From Planctomycetia bacterium (GTDB lineage Bacteria; Planctomycetota; Planctomycetia; Pirellulales; Thermoguttaceae): DNA of 64,000 nucleotides. The notes beneath the pieces were generated by a model that saw nothing but the letters and a program-made list of their open reading frames with translations, was not told where the DNA came from and did not search any database. Each line of letters starts with the position of its first letter. Position 1 is the first letter of the stretch. The DNA is taken from positions 1-64,000 of the forward strand of contig JAUNBR010000005.1 in NCBI GenBank assembly GCA_030527015.1, in the 5' to 3' direction. A program made the position numbers and the translations under genes. Shown here in pieces: positions 29,382 to 37,930 of the stretch.

Positions 29382-30168
29382 AGCAAAATCCTTTTATATC
29401 ATTATAAATTTGAGCTGCTCCGGCATTTCGTGATACATGAAATGCCTGCTCCCGTGGCCACACAAAACTTATATTTATACACCGGATGCACGATAAATCT
29501 CCATTCCTCCGCATTTTGTTTCGCCAAAACACCTGCTTTCAGAAATGTATAAAACAGAAATTTAGAAAGTAAACCCAGTATAAAATAAAATCAGTACATA
29601 TGCCAGATAATAATGTTTTTTTTGAAACCCGGCAAGAGCAAAATATATACTCTGTTTCCACGTTAAATTTCCGTTTTGTGCAGTTCTAAAAGCAGGCATT
29701 TTCAGCGAAGCAAAAATGCCAAAGAAGCCGAAATTTATTGTGAGTCGGGTATAATAATATTATAGATGTTCCATAAAACAAAATATTTTGACATAATAAA
29801 TCATGTTCTTTTTTCGAAGATTCCATTTTTACTGCTCCTTCTTTAAATTTCCGTTATCGGCGGCTCTGAAAGCTGGCATTTTCAGCGAAGCAAAATGCTG
29901 GAGAAACAGAATTTTATAGTGTATCGGGAATAGTGTATTTCAGATGAATTTCGCTTCGAATATATCTCATAAATTTTTCCTCCTCTGACAAAATTAGTTG
30001 GCGTTTTTCAAAATTTTCTGTTTCTTTATATATGAAACACAATTTATACTTAATATATGAATATGTACATTTTATTTATACTGTTTTCATTTTGCGCGGC
30101 TCTGAAAGCTGGCATTTTCAGCGAAGCAAAATGCTGGAGAAACAGAATTTTATAGTGTATCGGATATA
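29382..30168. repeat. four TATAC hairpin elements in a 1.3 kb gap
   Basis: Copies lie at 29476-29582 (reverse), 29646-29753 (forward), 29827-29932 (forward) and 30077-30168 (forward, lacking most of the left arm). The last two are identical over about 66 bases of their right halves. The remaining 500 bases up to 30667 are AT-rich, with no gene. Confidence 0.82.
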
Positions 30169-30667
30169 AACGTTTCCCTAAAAAAACAAGCGTTTTTGTG
30201 CAAAAAACACCAAAAGAAGGCCACAAAAAATTTTTTCAAAATTTTTATGAGAAAATATAATTCTGTCTCTGACACCTGAAAATTCACTTACTGACTTTCA
30301 GATAAGTGTTTTTGTATTTCTCCCACAGGTTTTCTTTCCTTAAAATTCGTTTACTGACGTTCAGATACACGAAAATTAACTGCCCGAGTATAAAAAAACT
30401 AAAATTTTACATGGCGTTAAACATAATTCCTCATTCCTTTTTGATCCGCCCGGAAAAACACTTAAAAAACTCATACAGCGAAAACTCTTTTTAGAAAATC
30501 ACACAAAAAAGAATTCCTAAAAGAAAATTTTATACCCCTCTCTTGTAAAAAGAATTCTTTTCTGATAATATAATTAATGTGTATTTTTGTGTTTTTTGTT
30601 TTCTTCAGATGGCGATTCCCCGACTTCTGTTCCCTACTAAATTTTATTGAATTCACGAGTATGATTC

Positions 30668-32092
30668 ATGGTAAATGAAGATTTTTCCTCTTCCCAAAAC
30701 GAAAATGCTGAAAGCAGTCAGGGAAACACCCCGGAAGTACCAGAAATTTCCCAGGCGAAACGTAAACGATTACAGCAGCTTTTCGATCACGGTACTCTTC
30801 AGTCCAATCAATCAAATTTTGATTACGCCAGCGAGCTTTTACTGCAGTGTGTGACGGGAGATCCAGGAAATGTTAATTATGTTCAAAAATATTTAGAAAA
30901 CCTGAAGAAAAAGTACAATAATAATAAAAAAGGTGCGCCCATGGCATTTTTTACTGCGCGTGGTGCCAAAAATGCCGCGAAGAAGGCATTACAAAAAGAG
31001 GATTTTCCCTCCGCAATTAAAAATGGGCTGGAAGTGCTGCAGGCCAATCCATGGGATGCCGACGTTTTAGTAACGCTGGCCTCCGCCACCGGGCATTTAG
31101 GTTTTACCGATTCACCGCTGGCGTATTTAAAAGTCGCGCTGGAGGGAAATCCAAAAGATCCTGCCATTAACAAAATTTGTGCCACCACGCTGGAAGAGCT
31201 CGGCCGAATTACGGAAGCATACCAGTGCTGGCGGCGTATCAGCGAAAGTCGTCCGGGTGATGAAGACGCAGAGCGAAACATGGCGCGTCTGTCCGTGGCC
31301 ATCACGATTAATGAAAGTGGATATTCCGCAGCTTCTTCCACTCCAGGAAAAAAAGTCATTACCAAAACAGAATCGGGTGCTTCTGTGGAAATGACTCACG
31401 AGCAATTTTTAGAGAAAAAAATTCGCGAACGTCCAAAAGATCCTGATGCTTACCTGGAGCTGGGCGAAATTTACACCCAAAATGAAGTTTTTGAAAAAGC
31501 GGTGGACGTTTTATCGCGCGGTTTTGCAGCCTGTGGAGACATAAACGGGATGCGTGACCGTTTAGAGGATGTGGAAATTCGTTTCATGCGGCAAAAACTG
31601 GCAAAAGTTGAGAAAAAAGAAGGCCGCCAGAGTGAAGGCTGGAAAAAACTTCGTGCTGACCTGAATCTGAAAGAACTGGAAATATGGAAAAACCGCTGTG
31701 AACGGTACCCAAATAACCTTTCCTTTAAATATGATCTGGGCTTACGTTTCCAGATGCAAAAACTTTATCAGGAAGCCATTCAGCAGTTTCAGCAGGCCAA
31801 GAAAGAGCCCCGCCGCCACGGCGTCTGCTGCCTGGCTTTAGGTCAGTGTTTCCAAGAAATTAAACAGTATCGGCTCGCGCTTTCAAATTATAAAGAAGCG
31901 ATCGACGTAATCCCTGATCGGGATGCGGATAATAAGAAAAAAGCATTTTACCTGGCCGGAAAACTCGCTTTAGGCTTAAAAGAATATGACTTGGCCGAAA
32001 AATTCCTTGCCAGTCTGGCCGATATGGATTTCAGTTATCGGGATGTCTCCGACTTACTGGAAAAACTGGAAAATAGTAAAAAAGGCAATTAA
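30668..32092 (+). CDS. cytoplasmic TPR protein
   Basis: The 474-residue protein lacks a signal peptide. An acidic, Ser/Asn-rich N-terminus of ~35 residues precedes helical repeats: ELLLQCVTGDPGNVNY, AIKNGLEVLQANPWDADV, PLAYLKVALEGNPKDPAI, YQCWRRISESRPGDEDAE, then KKIRERPKDPDAYLELGEIY, AIQQFQQAKKEPRR and ALSNYKEAIDVIPDRD. This is a clear TPR superhelix split by a linker near residues 215-250. It resembles TPR proteins of planctomycetes that I cannot tie to a function. There is no strong ribosome-binding site before the ATG. A terminator and a reverse repeat copy follow. Confidence 0.87.
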   Translation: MVNEDFSSSQNENAESSQGNTPEVPEISQAKRKRLQQLFDHGTLQSNQSNFDYASELLLQCVTGDPGNVNYVQKYLENLKKKYNNNKKGAPMAFFTARGAKNAAKKALQKEDFPSAIKNGLEVLQANPWDADVLVTLASATGHLGFTDSPLAYLKVALEGNPKDPAINKICATTLEELGRITEAYQCWRRISESRPGDEDAERNMARLSVAITINESGYSAASSTPGKKVITKTESGASVEMTHEQFLEKKIRERPKDPDAYLELGEIYTQNEVFEKAVDVLSRGFAACGDINGMRDRLEDVEIRFMRQKLAKVEKKEGRQSEGWKKLRADLNLKELEIWKNRCERYPNNLSFKYDLGLRFQMQKLYQEAIQQFQQAKKEPRRHGVCCLALGQCFQEIKQYRLALSNYKEAIDVIPDRDADNKKKAFYLAGKLALGLKEYDLAEKFLASLADMDFSYRDVSDLLEKLENSKKGN

Positions 32093-32110
32093 TGCCAAAT
32101 AACATTTAAA

Positions 32111-32137
32111 CGTGAAACGATTCACGTAATATTTTTT
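32111..32137 (+). terminator. terminator of the TPR gene
   Basis: CGTGAA-ACGA-TTCACG forms a 6 bp stem, followed by TAATATTTTTTT, 19 bases past the stop codon. A hairpin element begins exactly at the end of the T-run. Confidence 0.7.
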
Positions 32138-32593
32138 TATCCCCGACACACTATAAATTTTTGTTTCACCGGCATTTTTGCTTCGCTGAAAATGCCTGCT
32201 TAAAGAGCCGTACAAAACGGAAATTTAAAGTGAAACCCGTATAATATAAGTTTTTTTGAACGGATACCGTTAAGAAAGTTTTCGTTTCGGTTCCTTTTTT
32301 CTGCTTTAAATTTCTGAATTTTCAGTAATTTAAGCATTATACGTCTGTCTGCCCGACAGTCATTTTCCTTAATGAAAAATTTAAAAAGTGAAAACACCTT
32401 TTGCGTCAAGAATAGAATTCTTGCCCACGGTAAACTTTCACTTCCCGATTTTCTTTATGCTCAAAATGCTGGCTGACAGTCATGTATAGACCTGATACTA
32501 ATTTAAATTTCTGTTTTACACCGTTTTGAAAGCAGGCGTTTTTCTCGAAGTAAAAATGCAGAAAAAACAGAAATTTATAGTGAATCAGGAGTA
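32138..32593. repeat. TATAC hairpin elements before rpsT
   Basis: A reverse copy at 32138-32243 follows the terminator, and a forward copy lies at 32485-32593. Between them is AT-rich sequence with no gene. Confidence 0.78.
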
Positions 32594-32722
32594 AGATATT
32601 TAAGGAAATTCCCGAGAAACTTTCTGTGGAGGCACAGCGAAAATCCTGGCCGCACGTTATTTTTTCAGAAAACTTTTAGTTAATTTTCATTTTACTTTAT
32701 TACAGGAGCGATTCGACAAATT

Positions 32723-32995
32723 ATGCCAAACATTAGAAGTGCAAAAAAAAGACTGCGTCAGAACGTGAAACGCCGTACAGCAAATTTAGCCATTAAACGT
32801 CAGGTACGCCATTACTGTCGTACGGTACGTCAGGCATGTGAAGCAAAAGATATTACTGCCGCGGAAACCGCTTTCCGTGTCGCGGTAAAGCATTTAGATC
32901 AGGCGGCCTCAAAGAAAATTTTACACAAAAATACAGTTTCCCGGGTAAAATCTCGTTTATCTGCGCGGATTAAAGCAGTAAAGACAGCAGAATAA
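32723..32995 (+). CDS. rpsT: 30S ribosomal protein S20
   Basis: The 90-residue protein is S20, a three-helix protein that binds 16S rRNA. It opens MPNIRSAKKRLRQNVKRR and has the conserved NLAIKRQVRHYCRTVRQA and LDQAASKKILHKNTVSRVKS helices. Length is normal. AGGAGCG lies 13 bases before the ATG, a wider spacing than usual. It is a single-gene unit with its own terminator region, into which a repeat copy appears to be inserted. Confidence 0.97.
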   Translation: MPNIRSAKKRLRQNVKRRTANLAIKRQVRHYCRTVRQACEAKDITAAETAFRVAVKHLDQAASKKILHKNTVSRVKSRLSARIKAVKTAE

Positions 32996-33021
32996 TTTGT
33001 CGTTTACGCACATTTTCTTTC

Positions 33022-33164
33022 ACGTACGTTCCATATTTTATACCGGATACACTATAAAATTCCGCTTTCTCAGCATTTAGCTTCGCTGAAAATGCCTGCT
33101 TTCAGAGCCGCAAAAAACGGAAATTTAAAGTGGACTCAGGATATGAAACGTACGTGTTTTTTCT
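33022..33164 (+). terminator. rpsT terminator stem containing a TATAC element
   Basis: ACGTACGTTCCATAT at 33022-33036 and ATATGAAACGTACGT at 33141-33155 form a 15 bp inverted repeat with one mismatch, and the right arm is followed by GTTTTTTCTTTT. The loop of this terminator-like stem is a complete reverse hairpin element (33039-33144). Confidence 0.72.
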
Positions 33165-33195
33165 TTTATACGGTCTCTTTTTTTTATTTTTGTTT

Positions 33196-33325
33196 ATACC
33201 AGATTCTGCTTTAAGTTTCCATTTTGTACCCCTACAAAAATCAGCACACTTTAGTCGAAACAAAAATACTCGTCTCTCGGCAGACGGGAAAAGCGAAAAT
33301 TTATAAATACTTCAGTCATAAATAT
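33196..33325 (+). repeat. TATAC hairpin element upstream of coaD
   Basis: A degenerate forward copy with a CGTCTCTCGGCAGACGG insert ends 13 bases before the coaD start, so it forms most of the coaD leader. Confidence 0.65.
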
Positions 33326-33338
33326 ACTCTGATAAATC

Positions 33339-33857
33339 ATGAAAAATCCACAAATCGCCATTTACCCCGGTTCTTTTGACCCTATTACCCTGGGACATCT
33401 CGATATAATGACCCGGGCAAGTAAAATTTTTGACCGCCTTATCGTGGGAATCGGCATAAATCTGGAAAAAATAGCCATGTTTACTCCGGAAGAACGGATG
33501 GAGCACATCCGTCTGGCGACAGCTCATCTGCCGAATATCGAAATACGCACTTTTTCCGGTCTGGCCGTAAATTTCGTCCGGGAATGCGGCGCAAACATCA
33601 TGATTCGTGGAGTACGCCCGATTACTGACATTCCTGCGGAATTAACCATGATGATGGCGAATCGCCGTCTGGCAAATGATGTGGAAACTCTCTTTATGAT
33701 CGCAGATGGAGAACTGGCACACGTTTCCAGTTTTCTTATAAAACAAATTGCGAATCTCGCCAGCGACGAAGAATTCACAAAATTTTTACCGGAAGCAGTC
33801 ATCCCCCTGGTGCGTCAGAAAATCCGAGAATACGGGAACTCTAAAATGACAAAATAA
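33339..33857 (+). CDS. coaD: pantetheine-phosphate adenylyltransferase
   Basis: The 172-residue protein is CoaD, which adenylates 4'-phosphopantetheine in the fourth step of coenzyme A synthesis. The nucleotidyltransferase motif IYPGSFDPITLGHLDI (TxGH) is at residues 6-21. NIMIRGVRPITD and the C-terminal SSFLIKQIANLASDE with the ISST-like region are present. Length is slightly above the usual ~160. There is no clear ribosome-binding site before the ATG; a repeat copy ends just upstream. It is hexameric and cytoplasmic in known cases. Confidence 0.96.
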   Translation: MKNPQIAIYPGSFDPITLGHLDIMTRASKIFDRLIVGIGINLEKIAMFTPEERMEHIRLATAHLPNIEIRTFSGLAVNFVRECGANIMIRGVRPITDIPAELTMMMANRRLANDVETLFMIADGELAHVSSFLIKQIANLASDEEFTKFLPEAVIPLVRQKIREYGNSKMTK

Positions 33858-34227
33858 ATTTTTATCATCCCATATATATTCCAGTTTATACTGGTTCCAT
33901 TTTAAATCTCCGTTTTGTGCGGCTCTGAAAGCAGACATTTTCAGCGAACAAAATGCCGGAGAAGCAGGATTTTATAGTGTATCGGGTATATAAATATTTA
34001 TTGATGCATTCTAAATTTTCATTCTCTGTCCCCCGACAGACAGACGTACATTTTCTTCTCTAAAAATACTTCTTTCTGGCCACAAAAAATGAAAATTTTA
34101 AATACTCTCAGGAACGCAAAACACGCATGATACCATTTCCACACAAAACTTAAAAAATAAAAAGGAATCAGGTAAAAGCACAAAAAGCAGAAAATGCCAA
34201 GACTCGTGCCGAGGTGAAAAGCATTCC
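33858..34227. repeat. two TATAC hairpin elements after coaD
   Basis: A forward copy at 33887-33990 starts 30 bases past the coaD stop. A degenerate reverse copy follows at about 34003-34112. The rest, up to the terminator at 34228, shows no gene. Confidence 0.75.
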
Positions 34228-34256
34228 ATAAAAAAGCCTCTGATGTGTTCAGAGGC
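34228..34256 (-). terminator. intrinsic terminator of the TM1266-like gene
   Basis: GCCTCTGA and TCAGAGGC pair perfectly around TGTGT (34236-34256). On the minus strand this is followed by a run of six T's, 37 bases past the stop codon. A textbook intrinsic terminator. Confidence 0.9.
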
Positions 34257-34292
34257 AGATATAACCAAAATAAGTGGGAGAAAAATTTTAAT

Positions 34293-34550
34293 TTATTTCT
34301 GAAAAATCATTTTCTGAACTTCCAGGCCATTCACCGCACTCAATTTACTCGCCAATTCTTCACAAACTGCCATATCTCCACAGAGCTCCAGCAGAATCAG
34401 TCCATTTATAGAGCAGACATTTTCTGAAACATGGTGTAATCCGAGCCGAGTTCTAATATTACATCCATATTCAGTCAAAATCTGCTGTACCACGCCAGAC
34501 TGGGAAATACGATCTGAACTGCGGATTCCAAGAATATAAAACGTGTCCAT
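34293..34550 (-). CDS. TM1266-like ACT-fold regulator (putative)
   Basis: The 85-residue protein has a beta-alpha-beta-beta-alpha-beta pattern of ACT/NikR-C type: FYILGIRSSDR, VVQQILTEYGCNIRTRLGL, NGLILLELCGD, then a helix and GLEVQKMIF. The order and the 'EYG...R.G' section resemble the small family annotated as iron-only hydrogenase system regulator (TM1266). In other bacteria that family is found near hydE/hydF/hydG, but no hydrogenase gene is in this window. AAGGAG precedes the start and a strong terminator follows, so it is a real single-gene transcript. The family call is moderately confident; the regulatory role is inferred. Confidence 0.72.
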   Translation of the reverse strand: MDTFYILGIRSSDRISQSGVVQQILTEYGCNIRTRLGLHHVSENVCSINGLILLELCGDMAVCEELASKLSAVNGLEVQKMIFQK

Positions 34551-34626
34551 AAAATTCTCCTTTTTTGTTAATGAAACTGGTCTTACTTTAAATTTCCATT
34601 TTATATATACAAAAGCTGGGCATTTT

Positions 34627-34733
34627 TATACTCGATACACTATAAAATTCCGCTTCTCCGACATTTTTGCTTCGCCGAAAATGCCTGCTCTCAGAGAGAG
34701 CACAAAACAGAAATTTAAAGTGGTATCCGTATA
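34627..34733 (-). repeat. TATAC hairpin element
   Basis: A reverse copy with a well-kept loop (TTTGCTTCGCCGAAAATG) lies just past the Sua5-YwlE stop codon, 20 bases away. A short left-arm fragment precedes it near 34575-34600. Confidence 0.8.
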
Positions 34734-34752
34734 ATTTTACCGTTCCTTCTGC

Positions 34753-35985
34753 TTATTCTTTAACATCCGAATCCGCTGACCGGGATTTTAGATCTTCCAC
34801 AGACCACTCTTTCTGCTTATCCTTTAACTTCATGGTAATTTTCAGCATATTTTGAAATTCCGTTTCAGAAAAAGCAGTTTTTAATTCCCTGAAAATCTGT
34901 TTTGCACAGCGATCATACACTTCATATGCTCCGCCATACGGATCCATAATCCCTCCCTGTTTTTCCGCCAAAACATGAATAAACGGCGCGGCAGCGGGAA
35001 CAGAATTCATAATCGTCATGGCATGAGACGGTGTCATGCAAAAAATATAATCCATGAATGGCATTATTTCTGGATTATAGGGCCGAGAAGAATGAGCACT
35101 TAAATCCATTCCATAATTTTCTTGAACTGCCTGAACCGCAAAATTACTGGCCGACAGACTTTCTTGGGCATAAATTCCCGCAGAATGCACAAAAATCCCA
35201 TTATCAGGAAGCTCCTCGGGCATTATCTTAAGCTGATCCCCCAATAATCGCTGAGCGATCATTTCCGCCATGGGACTTCGGCACGTATTTCCCGTGCAGA
35301 TAAAAAAGAGCCACATCTGACAAAAACGAAGTATACTCCATTTCGAGATAAGACCTTCTCTTAAAATACAAAAATCCTCTTTTCCTGGTAAAACCTGAAC
35401 CACCGTGGACGGTTTTTGGTATCTGCACGGACCTCCATCAAAAATAAAATCCACTCGGTCCTTCAGGTTTTTGATTACCGCCTCAGGAACCGCATTATCT
35501 GGCTCTCCCGATAAATTCGCACTGGTCAGCACGACAGGAAAATCACAGTCATTCAGCACATTCATCGTGAAATCCTGAGCAGGCACACGAATTCCCACCG
35601 AAAGTTTCGGCGCGATATATTTCCTCGCCTCCAGAGGTAACTTATAAATTTTACTGTTTAATGCAGAAGCATCTGACACAAGAGTTACCGGCCCAGGAAA
35701 ACATCTTCGCACCAGTCTGTCTGTAAGAATACCTCTCTGAGGAAAATAATCATACACTTCTTCCGGATTTCCCACGACCACGGTAAATGGATGATTTTCC
35801 GAGCGCTGTTTTACATTTAGCAGACGCCGTAACGCTGTCACGGAATCTGCTCTGACCGCGATTCCGTAAACCGTCTCTGTGGGTAAAACTACTAATTCCC
35901 CTTTCGAAAGTGCGGCCACCGCCTTATTTTTAGCCTCTTTTTGTGCCGCATGATCTGAAATATTAATAATTTGCATCCCGGTCAT
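34753..35985 (-). CDS. fused threonylcarbamoyl-AMP synthase and protein-arginine-phosphatase-like protein
   Basis: The 410-residue protein joins two enzymes. Residues ~15-210 are a Sua5/YrdC/YwlC domain: PTETVYG at 35-41, the K-x-R-x4-P motif at 59-66 and SANLSGEPD at 155-163. This makes threonylcarbamoyl-AMP for the t6A modification of tRNA. Residues ~224-400 are a low-molecular-weight phosphatase: the C-x5-R loop CTGNTCRSPMAE with Cys230, and the acid DPYGG with Asp348. The Thr in CTGNTCR is what YwlE arginine phosphatases have in place of the Ile/Leu of tyrosine phosphatases. ywlC and ywlE are neighbours in Bacillus; here they form one reading frame. AAGGAA precedes the start. Confidence 0.92.
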   Translation of the reverse strand: MTGMQIINISDHAAQKEAKNKAVAALSKGELVVLPTETVYGIAVRADSVTALRRLLNVKQRSENHPFTVVVGNPEEVYDYFPQRGILTDRLVRRCFPGPVTLVSDASALNSKIYKLPLEARKYIAPKLSVGIRVPAQDFTMNVLNDCDFPVVLTSANLSGEPDNAVPEAVIKNLKDRVDFIFDGGPCRYQKPSTVVQVLPGKEDFCILREGLISKWSILRFCQMWLFFICTGNTCRSPMAEMIAQRLLGDQLKIMPEELPDNGIFVHSAGIYAQESLSASNFAVQAVQENYGMDLSAHSSRPYNPEIMPFMDYIFCMTPSHAMTIMNSVPAAAPFIHVLAEKQGGIMDPYGGAYEVYDRCAKQIFRELKTAFSETEFQNMLKITMKLKDKQKEWSVEDLKSRSADSDVKE

Positions 35986-36522
35986 GAATTTCCTTATAAA
36001 CCTTATCCAGCTTTAATATCTTAATCATGAAAAAATCAAAAGTATACTGGATCTACTTTAAATTTTCTTTTTATACGGCTCTTCCCGCAGACATTTATAC
36101 CCGATGCACTATAAATTTCCGCTCCTCCAGCATTTTTTCTTCGGTGAAAAACTGTTTTCTGAGCTGGACAAAACGGAAATTTAAAGTGGAACCAGTATAA
36201 CAAAAACCGAATCTTCTTTTATCATAATATAACTTTTGCAAAACATTTCCGCAAGAGGTCTGACAGGTATAATTGACGCAAAAACAGAAAAAAGTATAAT
36301 AGCACTTATAGACACACAGGTTCCATTTTAAATTTAAGTTTCGTGTGGCCATGAAAATCCGCCTTTCTGCACGGTAAAAAATGCTGGCGAAACAAAAATT
36401 TATAGTACCGCGGAGATTATACTGGTTCCAATTTAAAATTTCGTTTTATGCGGCTCTAAGAGCAGGCTTTTCAGCGAAGCAAAAAAGCCGGTGAAGCTGA
36501 ATTTTATATTGTATCGGGTATA
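35986..36522. repeat. three TATAC hairpin elements between divergent genes
   Basis: Copies lie at about 36093-36199 (reverse), 36312-36415 (forward, degenerate) and 36418-36522 (forward, GGCTTTT...AAAAGCC stem). The gap separates two divergent genes, so both promoters must lie among these elements. The last copy ends 33 bases before the fmdB start. Confidence 0.8.
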
Positions 36523-36555
36523 AAATTAAGGGAAATAACTTAAACGGAGAGTCAC

Positions 36556-36870
36556 ATGCCTTTATATAAATATGAGCACGTCTCGCGGCCGGGAGATGGA
36601 TGCGAAAAAGAATTCGAAGTGCTTCAGTCACGAACTGAAAAAGCTCTCGATAAATGCCCAGAATGTGGGAAAAAATGTCGTCGGCTGTTTTGTGGACGTG
36701 TCGCGGCAATTAAAAGTGAACGCGACACATTAAGTACAAAAAACCTGGAAAGGCACGGTTTCACTCAGTATAAAAAAGCAGGAGATGGATTTTACGAGAA
36801 AACCGCAGGAGACGGTCCACAGATCATTTCTGCTGATGAGGCACGAAAATTACAGCAAAAAAAACGTTAA
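36556..36870 (+). CDS. FmdB-family zinc ribbon protein
   Basis: The 104-residue protein begins MPLYKYEH, the usual opening of FmdB-type putative regulatory zinc ribbons, and carries Cys16 plus CPECGKKC in the Cys-rich region before RRLFCG. The family is small (60-110 residues) and its role is poorly defined. GGAGAG lies seven bases before the start. The next gene begins 25 bases downstream, suggesting co-transcription. The C-terminal lysine-rich tail is not conserved in the family. Confidence 0.82.
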   Translation: MPLYKYEHVSRPGDGCEKEFEVLQSRTEKALDKCPECGKKCRRLFCGRVAAIKSERDTLSTKNLERHGFTQYKKAGDGFYEKTAGDGPQIISADEARKLQQKKR

Positions 36871-36895
36871 CTTATTTCTGAAGGAAAAACATTTC

Positions 36896-37543
36896 ATGAC
36901 CTATCATTCCTTCACTAAGAATCCGTATGCTCCGCCGGAAAACATACCACAGGAACCTCCTGAGTCAGAAGAACTCCAGAAAATGCTGGCCCGCTTCCGA
37001 AAGACAGACGCCGCCATCACGAATCTCGCGTTTCAGTGCCTGATTTTTGGCATTTTTTTTGTTTTCCTGGTATTTCATGTTTCTTTTGTTACCGTTCCTC
37101 CTGAAGCGGAAAGTTTCCGTCTTCCTTATTTCGCTTTTTCTAATATTTCAGGTTTTTTCTTTTTAGCACTTTCCTTTTTTTTGTTCAGGCGCACGGAAAA
37201 ATCTCGGTTTATCGCACTATGTATGTTTATTCTTCTGCTTTTCGTTTTTCCTCTGGGAACCATTTACGGAATATACGGCCTTCAGCTGCTTAAAAAACCC
37301 CTCAGCAAAAAAATCTTTTCGCCCGAATATCCTCTTCTCCTTCAGCAGTCTAACGAAAAGTTAAAAAATTTTTTCATCGTCCGATTTTTGTTAGCTCTTT
37401 CCTTTTCTATTCTTCTACTCTTTTTGTTTTCCTTTATGCTCTTTAGCCTAAAACCTCAGCTTCATAAGATGATTATTCCGCCGCATATCGACATAAAGAA
37501 AGAAATCGAAAAGGCGAATCGTCGTCCATATCTTCCTGAATAA
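36896..37543 (+). CDS. four-helix membrane protein of unknown function
   Basis: The 215-residue protein has a polar, proline-rich N-terminus (~50 residues) and four hydrophobic segments: LAFQCLIFGIFFVFLVFHV, ISGFFFLALSFFLF, FIALCMFILLLFVFPLG and FLLALSFSILLLFLFSFML. I chose the Met at 36896, which has AAGGAAA ahead. The longer frame overlaps fmdB and reads through its coding sequence. It is probably in the cytoplasmic membrane and co-transcribed with fmdB. I do not recognise the family. Confidence 0.75.
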   Translation: MTYHSFTKNPYAPPENIPQEPPESEELQKMLARFRKTDAAITNLAFQCLIFGIFFVFLVFHVSFVTVPPEAESFRLPYFAFSNISGFFFLALSFFLFRRTEKSRFIALCMFILLLFVFPLGTIYGIYGLQLLKKPLSKKIFSPEYPLLLQQSNEKLKNFFIVRFLLALSFSILLLFLFSFMLFSLKPQLHKMIIPPHIDIKKEIEKANRRPYLPE

Positions 37544-37594
37544 TCTCTGCCGTCACACCTATTTTTTATTTTTTCTGAATTTCACTTCCCTCAA

Positions 37595-37720
37595 ATACTG
37601 ATTCTCCTTTTAAATTTCCGTTTTGTGCGGCTCTGAAACCCGGCATTTTCAGTGAATCAAAAATGCCGGCATGTCTGTCTGCGGACAGAGGAAGCGGAAT
37701 TTTTTTGTACCGCGGATATA
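37595..37720 (+). repeat. TATAC hairpin element with tip insert
   Basis: A forward copy with the insert CATGTCTGTCTGCGGACAG lies 50 bases past the membrane-protein stop. It is one of the best examples of the lengthened form. Confidence 0.8.
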
Positions 37721-37775
37721 AATTTTCTTTTTTTACAGAAAATTACAGAAAAACAAAAAATTACATGCCGGGCAC

Positions 37776-37804
37776 AAAAAAAACCGGCAGAATACCGGTT
37801 TTTT
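37776..37804. terminator. bidirectional terminator between convergent genes
   Basis: AAAACCGG-CAGAATA-CCGGTTTT, with A's before and T's after, forms an 8 bp stem that can end transcripts from both the plus-strand membrane-protein gene and the minus-strand gene ending at 37931. Confidence 0.85.
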
Positions 37805-37930
37805 CATTTTCATTTCGTGAGCCACGGATACTGCATTTTTCGAAAAGCAAAAATACGAAAAATGCGTAATGTTATTATCATACATCAGAGATAAGAAAAG
37901 CACCGCCAGCGAAAAATATAAATGACGTTA

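Noticed and set aside
36785-36895. A longer start for the four-helix membrane protein overlapping fmdB
   Set aside because: The extension reads through the fmdB coding sequence in another frame; the Met at 36896 has AAGGAAA directly ahead.
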